DNA of 64,000 nucleotides from Argentina anserina (GCF_933775445.1 NC_065876.1:9300001-9364000); one strand, 5' to 3'; shown: positions 11,842-23,471, numbered from the stretch's first letter. Program-made: numbers and translations. Notes: generated by a model not told the origin, from the letters alone.

Positions 11842-13079
11842 GTAACAATTGCATAGGACAGACAAACTTGCAGCTTTCTACTTTGTGTGAGGGCAGCTAT
11901 GATGTGTTTCTTGCTCGCAAGGTGCAGTCCTCACCAATTGTGCGTTAACCTGCAGGCAGAAGTATCAACTCCGGTTGTGCTTTAGCGTGGGAGACATCAT
12001 CGATTGAGTTTTAAGAGGAAGGAAATTCTTCTATATATAGGTGATGCTATCATTCTGAACGCCAATAATTAGTTTATACTCATTGAAATTTAGGTGGGAT
12101 TGGCGAGGATCCATGGATGTGTTAGTCTTTACATCTGTATAGTGATCATGTATGCTCATCATACAGGCTTTTTGTTGCCCGAGTGTGCCTTCTTAGGCTT
12201 GTTACTCCTGTAGTATACAACACAGTTCCCCCGAACCATTTGATGCATACTGTATATAAAAATTAAAGATGTTTATCCAAGAAGCCAAAATCATCAGATG
12301 AGCCAATCATTTAACATGGAGATCTGAAGCATTCGTAGCAGCAATGACTTATGTTGAAGTGTTGGCTTGAAGTATGAGCATTGGCATTTTATCGAGAGCA
12401 ATGAGCCAATGATTACCCACATGACCCGAGTGCTGCATGCAGTGCAGCAGTTAATTGAAGGACAAAAAATTTCCAGTTAGTTTCCCAGAATCAATCAGCT
12501 GATCGAAATTTGCTTCTTATTTACAAAGCTTTGTGCTTCATTATCAACTCTCCATTTATACTTGTACACATAACTTCATTAGAACTAAGAAGATTGGTAG
12601 CAAGACTGTGGCATGGAGTACCAGTTTAAGTTAAAAGAAAATTGATTAGAGATCGGGTCACATGATTGAGAGATTGTTTCAGAGTATGTACGTCTCTCGA
12701 TTAATAATGCGTACTCTGGGCAAAATTATTTCGTTTCAAACTTCTTTATTTATGGGTACTGACAATGGGTTGCTCTCTGCCTTTGAAGAAATAAGAATAT
12801 GATTATGATGATCGTCATCAAAAGATCGATTGTTTACAGTCATAGTTAATTAAGAGTGATCGAGGAAAGAAATGCATTAGAGACAGCTCAATTGGCTAAC
12901 AACAAATCAGTATTAACAAAGAAACAATAATGTGCACAACCTCTTACAGCTCAAACAAAAAATTTGACTTAGCTCTCAAAAGATATATGCATTTATCGGC
13001 ATGAATGACCTGATAATCTATATCCAACACATACAGCGTGCTTGTAAAATAATTATAACTATGGTCTTGAATCTTGAAG
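11842..13079. other. 3' UTR of the DHHC gene and intergenic DNA
   Basis: The first 300-400 bases are the likely 3' UTR. The remainder shows no gene or repeat that I can support. Confidence 0.45.
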
Positions 13080-13790
13080 TACCACCATTCTCCCTCTCAA
13101 CCTGCTCGGATATGCCACCTTCTGCATGAACTAGTTTTTTGTACATGTTCTACACGAGTGGTGAATCAGGAGAACACCACAGTGCGGACACTGCCCGTTT
13201 CGACTCCCTCCGCTGCTGCTCAGCCCGACTCCATCTTTTATTATCTCCAACTTTGGGTTCAGATCATTACTCAACTTTGCAACACCAGCTGATGCCGTGG
13301 CCTTGAAAGATAAAGCTGCACTAAGAAAGCTACTTCCCCAATCGGAAGAAGCACGGTTGCGTTTTGGTGCTTCCGTTCTACCTCTACCTAAAAGACCCAT
13401 AAAACTAAACCCTGCAGTGAGTGTAGTCTCCGGCTTCTTAGGTCCAGGACACTTGTGTTCAGTTCCAAACCGGTGCCTCAAACAGTGATCAGCCATGCAG
13501 TCCCTGCACTTGATCGTGTTCGAGAACGTCAAGACCTCCCTGCACCCAAGAACGGGGCACTTGTTCTTCTTTGCGGCCCTGTCGTAGTTTGAAGGGTCGC
13601 AATCTGTAGTGTTAACGTGCCTCTCCCAAGTGATATTGGGATCTTCATCTGGAATTATACCAACTCCTTCGGCGGAGAGGGGGCAAATGACAACAGTGAC
13701 ATCTCGTCCATGGCCACAGTTGTGGTCAACGTAGCTTTGGTGCTCCAAACAAAACACCTTAACGGGACACGTGTCACAAATGAGGTTTTA
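13080..13790 (-). pseudogene. AN1-type zinc-finger (stress-associated protein, SAP11/13/16-like) pseudogene
   Basis: Read on the minus strand, 13757-13131 encodes the middle of a plant two-AN1 SAP: FCLEHQSYVDHNCGHGRDV, then the diagnostic linker NITWERHVNTTDCDPSNY and a second AN1 finger (CPVLGCREVLTFSNTIKCRDC, HCLRHRFGTEHKCPGP). The N-terminal exon and ATG are missing: the frame is blocked by TAA just upstream of CDTCPVKVF. One extra Thr sits inside HVNTDC. The C-terminus is shifted out of frame after QCPHCGV. In the other frame a premature TAG follows, and then the family's closing segment can still be read as EQVERENGGTS at about 13085-13115. Intact relatives are about 290 aa zinc-binding stress-response proteins. 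Loss of the start plus a frameshift makes this a relic. Confidence 0.82.
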
Positions 13791-13814
13791 TCGTTTAGCA
13801 AATGACACGTGTCC
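13765..13814. promoter_or_regulatory. Paired G-box (ACGT-core) elements in inverted repeat
   Basis: GGACACGTGTCA (13765-13776) and its exact inverse TGACACGTGTCC (13803-13814) are separated by 26 bp. Each holds the palindrome GACACGTGTC with the G-box core CACGTG, the site bound by bZIP/bHLH factors. They lie 300-350 bp upstream of the MLF-like start codon, so they could serve that promoter. The first also overlaps pseudogene codons for CDTC, so it may be incidental. Confidence 0.35.
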
Positions 13815-14118
13815 GACGATGCTAGAAGCTTCGATCAAAATCGAGCACTTCATATTTCTTCTTTCCCATTTTCTGTTCGAGTCGGTTAAGCTACAGCAGA
13901 ACCCCCAATTTTTAACGACGTGTTCGGAAACCCTCCGATTTCTGAAACCAAAACGCACTCGAGGTATGAATTGGACTCCGATTTCTCCATCTGTAATTAG
14001 TTATTATAATGAATTTGATTATGAAGTGCATCTTTACTGCTTGAAATTCATGATTAGGGGTTGAGTTTAGATTACTTTTCAGTCTTTCTAGTCCCCAGGG
14101 ATCGTAGCGGTTCTGAAA

Positions 14119-14546
14119 ATGCAAGGGGGAAGGGGTGGTGGCGGGCGTGGTGGGAGGGGTCCTTTTGATTTCAACGATCCTTTCGCCAATTTCGGAGGAT
14201 TCGGTGGAGGATTTGGGGGGCAAGGGAGCTTGATGCCCGGCTTTTTCGGAGGGAGGGATCCGTTTGATGATCCTTTCTTCACTCGCCCGTTCGGAGGGAT
14301 GTTTGAGTCGGGCTTTCCCGGCATGTTTCCCGGAATGTTTCCTGATATGAATGGAGGACTTTTTCCGAGAATGGGGCCGGCTGGGTTTATTGGCAATCAG
14401 GCTCAGGCTCCGGAGCCGCGGAGTTCCAGGGCTCCGGTTATTGAGGAGCTGGACTCTGATGATGGAGAGGAAGAGGGTAGCAATGAGAAGAAGGAGAATC
14501 CGAGAAAGCGCGGCGGGCCCAGCAATGATCCTTATGTTGAGCACCC

Positions 14547-14578
<32 letters not shown>

Positions 14579-16267
14579 CAGTTGAAGGTTGAGTTAGTTC
14601 TCTAGTTGGATTGGTTGCTGTAATGCTGTTTATTCTGTTTTCTTCTAGTTTAGGAATTTAAATAAGGGGTGATGATTTATCTTGGGTTCTGGATAATTTG
14701 CAGAGAAGAAGAGGAGCAAGCATCTGGGGTTCAGAGGCAACTTTGATCAGTTTGGGGCCATGCAACCACGGCCTCAAGGTCATAGCTACACGTTTCAGAG
14801 CTCCAGTGTTACTTATGGTGGTGCTAATGGTGCATATTATACTTCTTCCAAGACAAGTAGGATGGGGAGTGATGGGGTTAGTAATTGTGGTAGATTCCTA
14901 GTAGTGCGTGTTTTTATTTTCTTGTTGGTTGCTCTATTTGTGATCGGCTGTTATTGGATGAGCAGGTTGCTTTTGAAGAAAGCAAGGAAGCTGATACCTC
15001 TTCTGGGAAAGCCACACACAGGGTATCTAAGGGGCTCCACAATAAGGTTGTTTGACTCCGTTAATATCTGCCTTTTTCTCACTGCTCTTTGGAGTTAAAA
15101 CCTCGATTATCAAATTCATGATGTCAGTGTACTTACATTGAGGATTGTCATTCCAGGGCCATTCTGTCACTAGGAAGCTCGCAGATGGTCAGGTAGATAC
15201 AATGCAGACTTTGCACAACCTTAATGAAGGTATGTAATATGTATTATTTTTTTGTGCCCTTGAGGTTTACGGGGACTAACATGAGGCGTTGTATATTAGA
15301 CGAGCTTTCTGGTTTTGAACAAGCATGGAAAGGAGCTGCTCAAAAACACATGCCTCGTTTGCATGATCAAATTGCGAGTTATGACAATCTAGGTGAGTTT
15401 ATACATTAAAGTGCTATAACTAAATGAATTTGTTGGAATGTTTGTGATTGTATGATACTTTTGTATGTTCTTGAAGAATATGGCTGTTTATGTGTAATGA
15501 ATTGTCTAGGTTCTCTTGTATTATCTAGTGGGAGCCACTGGTGGCTGCTTCTCATGAAGTCGTCAGACAGTCTTCACAGTTTATTGTTGTCCTTTTGTAT
15601 AGTGAGCCATTGAGCCATGTGTTTGAAAGTCTATTAGCTGATTCCACAGATCTTTAAGGAATTTGAAAGAAATTAATGGACAACAAAAGTATCATCATAT
15701 GCATGTTACAGCATGTGTAGTATCCAGAATGCCGGTGTCCATTATGGTTGGAAGCTTTGCTGCATGGAAGTGCATGTTGTTGATTCTAAGAGTCTGCATT
15801 TGTCTGGCGTGTTAGATGTTGTAGATTGTTGTGGGTATCATAATTATGTGTGGGTGGAAGTATGGTTTGCATGATAATATATGGGTAATTGTAAATATAT
15901 TTTGTTTTGAACTGTTAAATGAATGTCGAGGACCCAGTCTTTAACCCCCACTATTGTGGAGTTTAGGTTGTACAGAAACCTCATAACTGCTCTGGATGCT
16001 TGCTGGCCAGAAATGTTTTTGCTGATAGTGATCTTTGTAATGTTCTGATTTTTCCTTGTTCTAGGGGATAGTGGTAGTCGACATGGGCAAGCCAATCGTG
16101 GAGGTTGGGCACTTCCTAGTAATGAGTTTGTACAGAACTCTGGAAATATGATAGGAGACACTCAAGGCAGGGAACTACCTTATCAGTTGCAGCAGTCTGG
16201 TAATAAGACAGTTGGTGGTGGAGACGGGAACAATTCCTCCCGTGGGAGAGCCGAAGATCAAAACTAG
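14119..16267 (+). CDS. Myeloid leukemia factor (MLF1-interacting-domain) family, Gly-rich protein
   Basis: Six exons: 14119-14587, 14704-14876, 14966-15046, 15157-15229, 15300-15392 and 16065-16267, with consistent phases, giving 363 aa. The N-terminus is Gly/Arg/Phe-rich (MQGGRGGGGRGGRGPFDFND) with repeated DPF and MFPGMFP units. An acidic ELDSDDGEEEG block and a run of about ten Asp follow; the Asp run is encoded by a GAT microsatellite at 14547-14577. Exon 2 contains the MLF core YTFQSSSVTYGGANGAYYTS. Exons 3-5 carry RVSKGLHNKGHSVTRKLADG, then TMQTLHNLNE and GFEQAWKGAA, which are the family's most conserved block. Animal MLF proteins act in nuclear and cytoplasmic proteostasis and transcription; the plant role is unknown. 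No transit peptide is evident. The gene looks intact. Confidence 0.9.
14547..14577 (+). repeat. (GAT)n microsatellite encoding poly-Asp
   Basis: About ten GAT triplets lie in exon 1 of the MLF-like gene. Unit gain or loss would keep the frame and change only the length of the acidic run. Confidence 0.9.
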
Positions 16268-16689
16268 GACTTCGAGCTCATTGGCTGGGCCTTTCTGGTC
16301 ATTTGAGAAGTACTGAAGTAGTGTCTTGTTGCATATTGGGGAATGCAGATTTGAGGTCCTGGTGGAAGACTGTCAGTTGTTAGTAGGGCGCATTCTGTTT
16401 ATACTCTATATCGTTTTTATCTGTGCTTGACAATGCTGTAATCATACGTACTTGGATTCTCATGTCTGTACAAGTTTGATGACTGCAGTTATCGTTTCTC
16501 ATCTACGGTTAACCTAATTCACTTGCTCATTTAATGTCATATTCCAACAGAAAAGCAATCATGTTGCAAAGAGACAGGTCATTACAAAATGCCAGGTTTT
16601 CTGACTGGAGGTAAATAAATGGCAGCAACATACAGGGCTGGGATGCAGCCGATCCAAATCAAAACGAAGATTAAATCGTGTGGGACTGC
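16268..16689. other. 3' UTR of the MLF-like gene and short intergenic DNA
   Basis: No gene or repeat is seen. The sequence runs into the HSP70 relic on the opposite strand. Confidence 0.4.
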
Positions 16690-17060
16690 TGCAGTTATTT
16701 TCAAGTCTTTTCATCTTGTCCTCGTATTCTTTGCATTCTTTGTATTCTTTTCATCATGTCCTCGTATTCTTTGCAGTTATTTTCAAGTCTTTTCTTGTTC
16801 ATCCTATTTCTGAGACTAGAAATCTTCTCCTCCATGTCACATGTATAGTCCATTAATGCCGCCTTAGCCTCCAATTTCTTCTTATTCTCCTTGTCTTCGA
16901 ACCAGTACTCTTCTGCCTCCTCGACCATCCTTGCAATTTCTATCTCAGATATAGCGTACCTCTGTTGCTATTGATAATTGTGACATTGTTTTTCTTCTTT
17001 GTTGATTTGTCGTCGGTAGAGACCACCGTGATTCCGTTGGCATCAGGTTAAATCGTTAGG
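16690..17060 (-). pseudogene. HSP70 (cytosolic type) C-terminal fragment, pseudogene
   Basis: On the minus strand, about 17050-16960 reads DANGITVVSTDDKS, matching the substrate-binding-domain segment DANGILNVSAEDKT of HSP70. A frame change follows, then SEIEIARMVEEAEEYW and EDKENKKKLEAKAALMDYT, matching the helical lid EEIEKMVQEAEKY / EDEEHKKKVEAKNALENY. The frameshift lies where GRLSKEE is expected. The lid then degenerates: 16690-16800 holds a duplicated TCCTCGTATTCTTTGCA module that yields repetitive charged residues. There is no ATPase domain and no upstream exon in the window. It is a dispersed, decayed fragment, probably not transcribed as HSP70. Confidence 0.75.
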
Positions 17061-17709
17061 TGAGACACCATTTTGGTTTCCTCCCATGTCTTAGAGCAGC
17101 CGCTTTCTATCAAATCCTGTAGAAATATATAGAGAAAATAAATGTTTCAAGGAGAGGGAGAGGAATGTGTTAAGAATGTAAGGTTAGTTATTTCATTTGG
17201 TACTAATCCCTATCCTATATATAGACCTAATGTACTGTACACAATTTAACGATGTAGTCTTCTGGGTTTTCTTTTACGTTTGCTCTTAGTTTCAATAATT
17301 CATGGTTTCCTAAAAGAATGCACTGATAGATAGATTTATGTTATGCGTCTAAAACAAAGTTAATTAATTTACAACGATTCTATACAAAAACAACGTAGGT
17401 AATAAAATATTTGGCCAAAATGTGGACCTTGAAAACACACAAATGATTCTTCCGAAAATATTCTCCCCTATGGTTAAAAAAAAACTTTCGGGTCTTCAAC
17501 ATTTTGTGTACCGTGAATGTTCAGATATGACTGTACCGTAAATTCTATATGAAATTTATGTGATTTTTAAATTTATTAACTCTGTGTTTATTGACTCACA
17601 CTAAAACCCAGAGCCAAATTCAGTTAGAAGCTCCAGTGAACTGAGCACCACCGAAAATAGAAGCCGCTATTCCATAAAACCGGTTAGGGTTTTCTTCTTC
17701 ATTGCAACA

Positions 17710-18319
17710 ATGGCGGTTCTGAGAGCCACATCGAACATGATGCTCCGCCATTTCTCTCAGCCATCCCTTTCCTTTTTACCTTCATGCCCCACCTCTCTGC
17801 TTCGCTCCACCGCCGGACTCAGCATCCGCTGCGCCGCGTCCAGCGAAGGCGACGGCGGAAACAAGGTCTCCGCTCGGCTCTCTCAGGTCAACAAGCTCTT
17901 GCAAGAAGCCGAGCAAAAGAGATGGTAAATGATGGCTTTGTGCTTTGATGCTTGAGCATAAGAGAGGGGAAGAAGTTTTCCTAGCTTTCCCCATTCCTCA
18001 ACTAAGTCTAATAAATTAGTGAACCAGGCAATTATTGATGCTGCTTCATATGGTTCCACCTCCTCCCTCAGAAGAGCAAAAGAAGAAGATTGCTAAAATG
18101 TGAGAGCTTAACTGTCTCTGCAGTTTTCTTTACCTGTAATATTGTCCCATACCTTTCAGTGCGTTCAGTACTGTATATTTTCATTGTGTTCTGGATGTGG
18201 GCTCTGACTTTGTATTGAGAATTTTCAGGGCTGCTATTGGAGAACAGAAACGCCTGAAAAGCAAGAAGGTACTTTCAGACAAGAAGGCATTTAGAAGAAC
18301 TCGCGACAGTTGGGACTGA
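17710..18319 (+). pseudogene. ICT1-like peptidyl-tRNA hydrolase (class I release-factor family) lacking its GGQ exons
   Basis: 17710-17925 encodes an N-terminal exon with an organelle-type transit sequence (start MAVLRATSNMMLRHFSQPS) ending SARLSQVNKLLQEAEQKR at a GTAAAT donor. Intact relatives continue with the catalytic domain (SGGPGGQNVNK). Here the next recognisable piece is only about 110 bp downstream: QAIIDAASY at about 18032-18054. An extra G at about 18055 shifts the frame, after which PPPPSEEQKKKIAKM can be read to the donor at 18101. The last exon (about 18230-18319) is intact and reads AAIGEQKRLKSKKVLSDKKA then FRRTRDSWD and stop. So the flanks survive while the roughly 100-residue GGQ region is gone. 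The family rescues stalled mitochondrial or plastid ribosomes by hydrolysing peptidyl-tRNA; without GGQ this copy cannot. Confidence 0.8.
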
Positions 18320-19035
18320 CTGGTCTGTGCTGTGTGGTCCTCTTAATATGGCAAAATTTGTATATGTGAGCACACTTTTTCCTCCCTCACAATTTAGTAT
18401 TTCATCATACTTGTTACTATCTTGCTTTGTTGACTATATCTGATCTGCCTTGCGTGTTTGAAATTTTAATTCATGTAGAAGCCAACCCCTTCTGATTCCA
18501 AGATTTAGTGGAGAACCATTTCAAGTGATGGAGAAACAGATCAAGAGTTAGGAATACACTGATCATGAGTGATGAAAAATGAAAATAGCAGCAGTTCTAC
18601 AGAAAATTTTCCTTTGATGTAAAGGTTCTTAAACAGCCAACAGGGGATGATAGTTGTGTGTTGTACTTGCTCTGTCTGACCTACCTCTTTTGATTACATT
18701 GATTGAGATAGGGCTTCCATTTGCTTTCAAGAGCTTCATTAAGTACTGGATTGCAAAAACTGGTTTATATTCTACGTCTAAGGATCGAACATGAAATTCT
18801 TCTAATATAGTGACCTTTTCAATGACAGACTTATACTTATCAACTGATTTCTGAACTGATTGTGACTTGTTTATTGGCTTTGAACAAAGATAAGAAATTT
18901 CTGATTCATTTCCTTAATGGAATTACACACATTGCACAAGTCGTTGGGAGAAAACTGTTTGGTACAAAGATAAGTTTATGTACATTGTATCATCAAAGCT
19001 AAAGAAAAAAAGAATTCTATGTCCCAAGAAATATT
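18320..19035. other. Intergenic region between the ICT1-like relic and the DUF1442 gene
   Basis: Convergent 3' flanks. No gene or repeat can be supported. Confidence 0.4.
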
Positions 19036-19794
19036 TTACTTTCTGATAACATGTTCTTCCCCGGATTGTTGATCATAGTGTTTGATCCATCTCTTCTTGT
19101 CTACTCTGCTCGACCCCGACCCCGAAGTTCCTCCACTGCTGGATACATGAGCCATATCTAACCCTTTCCCTACAGGCAAGAACACAGTACGAACCACCCT
19201 TCTTGATCCACAATCAACAACACTCCTCCATCTGAACCCAGAATCGCTCTTTGAATTCGCATTCTTGCAAACCAGAACCGCGCCTCTCTGATTCAACCTA
19301 GCCTGCCGTAGGACCCTAGCGTAGTCTTTGCGTTTGCAATCCACAACCATGAAATCTATTCCCACAAGCTCAGACATAACCTCCTCTGGCTCACCAACAA
19401 GCACTTGTGGGTTCATGTCTGCTGCTTCTTTCATGGCTGTTATGAACTCAGACCTTGTACTCTCGTCGGGGACTACACACACGTGCCTCCCGCACGTGTG
19501 CCGGCTTGCGATTTCGAGGCCAATGCTGGTGGCAATAGCCCCTCCTTGTGACCACGTCTCGACTATCAACTTTGCATTCCAGCCGGCTGCCATGGCTGAA
19601 ACCAGCTCTGCCACCCCGGATCCATCAAAAACTTGGCACTGCAATCGAAACCCAGATCAAATCAATCAAAAAACCCAAAACCCGGAACAAAATTATCAAA
19701 AACAAAGACCAAAACAGGGGATGCAATTGCTTACAGATCGAACGGTGTCGATGTAGGCTTTAGTGGCCGTGTCAGGGGACCAAATTAGCTTCAT
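19036..19794 (-). CDS. DUF1442 family protein
   Basis: Two exons, complement(19036-19638, 19735-19794), give 220 aa. Exon 1 encodes MKLIWSPDTATKAYIDTVRS, the conserved DUF1442 N-terminus, and ends at a GTAAGC donor. Exon 2 follows a TTGCAG acceptor with CQVFDGSGVAELVSAMAAGW. It continues with the Rossmann-like elements LIVETWSQGGAIATSIGLEI and VCVVPDE, then VLVGEPEEVM, GIDFMVVDCKRKDYARVLR and GAVLVCKNA. The family is plant-specific and resembles SAM-dependent methyltransferase folds, but no activity is established. The C-terminal tail is Ser/Gly-rich and basic. A CTT/CT-rich tract lies directly upstream of the ATG (19803-19840). The gene appears intact. Confidence 0.9.
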
Positions 19795-19805
19795 TTTTCC
19801 TCAAC

Positions 19806-19836
19806 CTTCTTCTTCTTCTTCTTCTTCTTCTTCTTT
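19806..19836. repeat. (TTC)n microsatellite in the DUF1442 5' leader
   Basis: About ten TTC units immediately upstream of the minus-strand start codon (GAA on the sense strand), probably in the 5' UTR. Confidence 0.85.
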
Positions 19837-22421
19837 CGCTTATATGAGGGTGGTGAAATGGGTTTTTGTTGAAACGGTGGGGGGAGGGGGGGTTTAGTTG
19901 TGGAAGATGTGCCTTTCTTCGGTGTCAAGCAATGAAAAAGCTCAAGTTGGCCTTTGTATCCTGTGAGTTGTAGAGATATAGAGGAGGGGGACAGCGCAAA
20001 GGTCCTACCATCCTAAAACGATACCCGTAGACCGTTGACTTTGTTGGGCACTCACTGCCGCGCATGACCAACGTGTGGGATTTGGATTGCTGTGTGTTTA
20101 TCTGTTTGGCAACCCAACTTGGTTTCTAGTGGCTTTTCCATATTAAGCCGCTCTGGATAGAATTCACAGGTTGGAATCTTTGTACAATCTCGTTTCACAT
20201 GTTGAGTAGATGTATAGAGACATCTTGGTTTAAACCAAATCCCAAAAGTTTGGATGTCAACTGACGCTATGGTTTTCGAAATGATAATATTATTTTGATA
20301 TTTAGAGTCGGCGTGATTTCAGTTTTATATCAAGACATTCAATCGGAAAATAGTTCATCAAGCTCCAATCGCGAACGATTCTATCAGCCTATGACACCGC
20401 TTATCATCTTGTACTTTAAACTCCAAATAAGATAATATGAACCATCTTTTCTAGAGTATGTACATTTGTGTTGAATTTTCAACAAATTATATGTTCTTTT
20501 TGCTACAATTTAGCTTAACGGCGATACGTGTACTAAGATATCATAATCAAAGGTTAAAAAACACTAGATATGACGATATAATGACCATATATTTACATAA
20601 TAAAATAATTTCATTAGAGATGGAGAATGTTGAAGTTTGATAAGGCGTCTAGAAAATGACTCAAAAGAAACTGAAGACGGCAATTCAATTCAGAAAATAA
20701 AACAAGGTGACATACAACTTTTCCATCTACACAAAAATCTAAAACAATTTGTGGAAACCGCCCACAGATATTTTTTGCCTTAAAACAAAGCTGTATCTTA
20801 CTAGTCTCTAATTTTCTCCCTGAAAATGATGGCTGCCCACTGAACCTTAATGCTTGCCTGCAGTTTTCTTATCATCAGAAACCTGGTTTTAATATTCGAA
20901 ACCGAAAAGTCCATTGTTGTATATACGGCAACAAAAAGCCATTTTTGTCAATATTCATATACCATGTTGATAAAACCAAATCACCAAACTTTCTTAATTC
21001 ATTTGACTCCTTACGATAAGAAAACGAAACCAAAACCAAGTTGCATCAGTGATTATGTAATAGCGTTTGGGCGGTGTGAAAATCAGAGGAAATGGTCAGA
21101 AATTAGAGAAGAGTTGGAGGAGTTTGAGTTTCCTCCACCTTCATTTGACGTCAATCTTTATCACTTAACGCTTATAATTGGATAGTCTGGCCTCCACGTC
21201 ACTACTCGACCATTCTTTTTTACTGAATTGGACACACCCTAGATTGGAAATATTCCAAATTTGTTTCCATATTTGAAACTCGTGTTAGGTTTAGAGGAAT
21301 TTGGTGAGGGGGTAACTACCCGATAAGGGAGAAAACTGTTGGAGGGTTATTACATCACGAGGCCGAGGTTAAGAATCCGTAGTCAAAATTTGCTATTTTT
21401 TCATCTTTCATACGTACGTCAATTGTGATTGTTATTCACGAGTAAAACTTGGGTTTCACTTCCCCACCCGCAGCTAAATTAGCTAAAAACATAAGGTAAA
21501 ACGACTAAACGAGTAAAGCGTGTAAAAGTTGTACTTTCTAGCTAGGTTATTGTTGTCTTGTATGTTTATACTCTTCCATATAGTTAAAAAATATATATTA
21601 ACCGTTGCGTATAGTCCGTATAGATTATAGAATGAAAGCCATACGTTGTGGGTATCTTTCTTAAGGTCAAGATTTTCACGTTTGTACTTATGATATAATA
21701 GTAAATACAAAAGATTTGAACTCGATCAAGACATATTAGCAAGCTTAATTATATCCATAGTTTTCTCAAGTACGAAACTCCTACAACATTTACTTACAAA
21801 AATAAGGGGCGTGTTGAAAATTTTTGCAGTCCCCAGTACGTACGGCAGTTCTACTTGTTCCACGAAAGAGTGCGCGAGCAAGAAATTAGTAACTGGACAA
21901 ATTAAGGAAGCTGCAAGAAGCTAGCTAGCTTCATCTTAATTTAGGCATTGAATAAGTCCATGCGCATTGCCTACCTTCTCGATATTTCGAACCAATTCAA
22001 ATCATCCACGACGGATCGAGGAAGGGACAATCAACGATATATATAAGTACCATGAACTGTGATTGTTGGGTCATTATCAAGCTAAAAGGAGATGCAAGAA
22101 TATCTAAGAAGTTGCCTCCGACGACCGTAAAAGCATGACATCTTCTATATGAGGCTGCATAATTCTTTCCACAGTTTCTTGACTTCTTCCCATATAGATT
22201 GATATAAAGCTGGCTTCATCAAATAAAGTGATATGATTAGGTGTAATTTATAACTAATTAAACAATTATTAGGATGCAAATGTGGAATGAATTAGTAGCA
22301 GTAGCGGTATAATTTACTTGCGTAGCAATCTAATGTAAGATTCCGTTAAGAGTATTGTTTAATGGCTTATCAAATCAGGATGCTCTTTTTAGTCAACCCT
22401 AGCTATCATGACTCATGAGAG
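19837..22421. other. Gene-poor intergenic DNA
   Basis: I find no gene, RNA or complete transposon. The short open frames are AT-rich with no family resemblance. Confidence 0.4.
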
Positions 22422-22430
22422 CCATGACCA

Positions 22431-22570
22431 CGCTGCTGATCACCTGGTCAGTTGTTACCCGGTGTCACTTAACAATCGTCCGATCTGGTCAAATAGTGGT
22501 CAACCAGTCAGATCAGTCGAATGTTGAGCGCCACCTGGTGCTCAACAGCTGACCAGGTGATCAACACTCA
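22431..22570. mobile_element. 140-bp foldback element with a 9-bp flanking duplication
   Basis: TGATCACCTGGTCAG (22438-22452) is answered by its exact inverse CTGACCAGGTGATCA (22549-22563). The homology extends imperfectly inward, so most of the element can fold into a stem. It is bounded by a perfect 9-bp direct repeat CCATGACCA (22422-22430 and 22571-22579). That fits a very small MULE-type MITE, although the outermost 7 bases on each side do not pair well. Confidence 0.65.
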
Positions 22571-22579
22571 CCATGACCA

Positions 22580-23389
22580 TTCATAGCCACTAATAAACTT
22601 CTTACTATTGAACAAAGAAACAACCCTCTTTTTTTTTTTTTAAATTACGAGCGGAGGATCTTGCAGCCTCTACTAATTTAGTCAACCTAAAACGTGATTT
22701 AGAATTTTGGTACATGAATGAATGAATGCATGTATGTGTAGTTGTATACAGTTAGTCCGTATGGATGTCTGATTATCCAAATATTGGGGTCTTACCTTTG
22801 CTATTGAAATTTAACATAAACATACTAAAGCACAAGAGGGAGTGCAAGCCGTCTACAAGCAATTAGATAAATACTCGAAGATAACGAAAATAAAATAGTT
22901 TGGTAAGTATTTTCAACCTTTTCTATTTTCTCATATTGAGGAATGAGGAGCATGATATATGAGTTTAAAGAAAAAGAGGAGCATCATACGTATCTACGTT
23001 TTTGGTTGGCCAAAAACTTGTTCTTTTTCAATGAAAATGGCCAACTCTTTTAAATCAGGGCGTAAAGTTATAATATCATTGATCAACAAGTGTAAAATGC
23101 TTGTATTGTTCGATCAGCCTTCGCAGGGCTTCGTCAAAAATGAATTATGTGAACAACCTAATAATCAAGCTACCCTAAAAATTAAGCGATTCAATACCGA
23201 AATCCCTAGATAAGTAGATAGCTAAACGTTTTAGTTAAAAAATTAAGAGAATTTGCCGGACGCTCAACTCCATTTTCCCGAGTCCACAAGAAATGGCCTG
23301 AAAAGAGAGAGAGGTCCACAGAAAGCAAAAGCCCACATTTTGATCCAAGCTTTCGTTTCCCTCTAGGCTCTTGGCTCTAGGCCTCTAGC
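22580..23389. other. Intergenic DNA upstream of the IBA57-like locus
   Basis: AT-rich sequence with no supported gene. Confidence 0.35.
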
Positions 23390-23396
23390 TATCAAA

Positions 23397-23471
23397 GTGA
23401 AGCATCAAACCCCCCCCCCCCACCGCCTTTTAACTAACACCCGGCAAAACCTTCGTAGCCCACGTGTGCCC

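Noticed and set aside
13912..14544. 210-codon minus-strand frame antisense to the MLF-like exon 1
   Set aside because: Low-complexity shadow of Gly/Asp-rich coding sequence.
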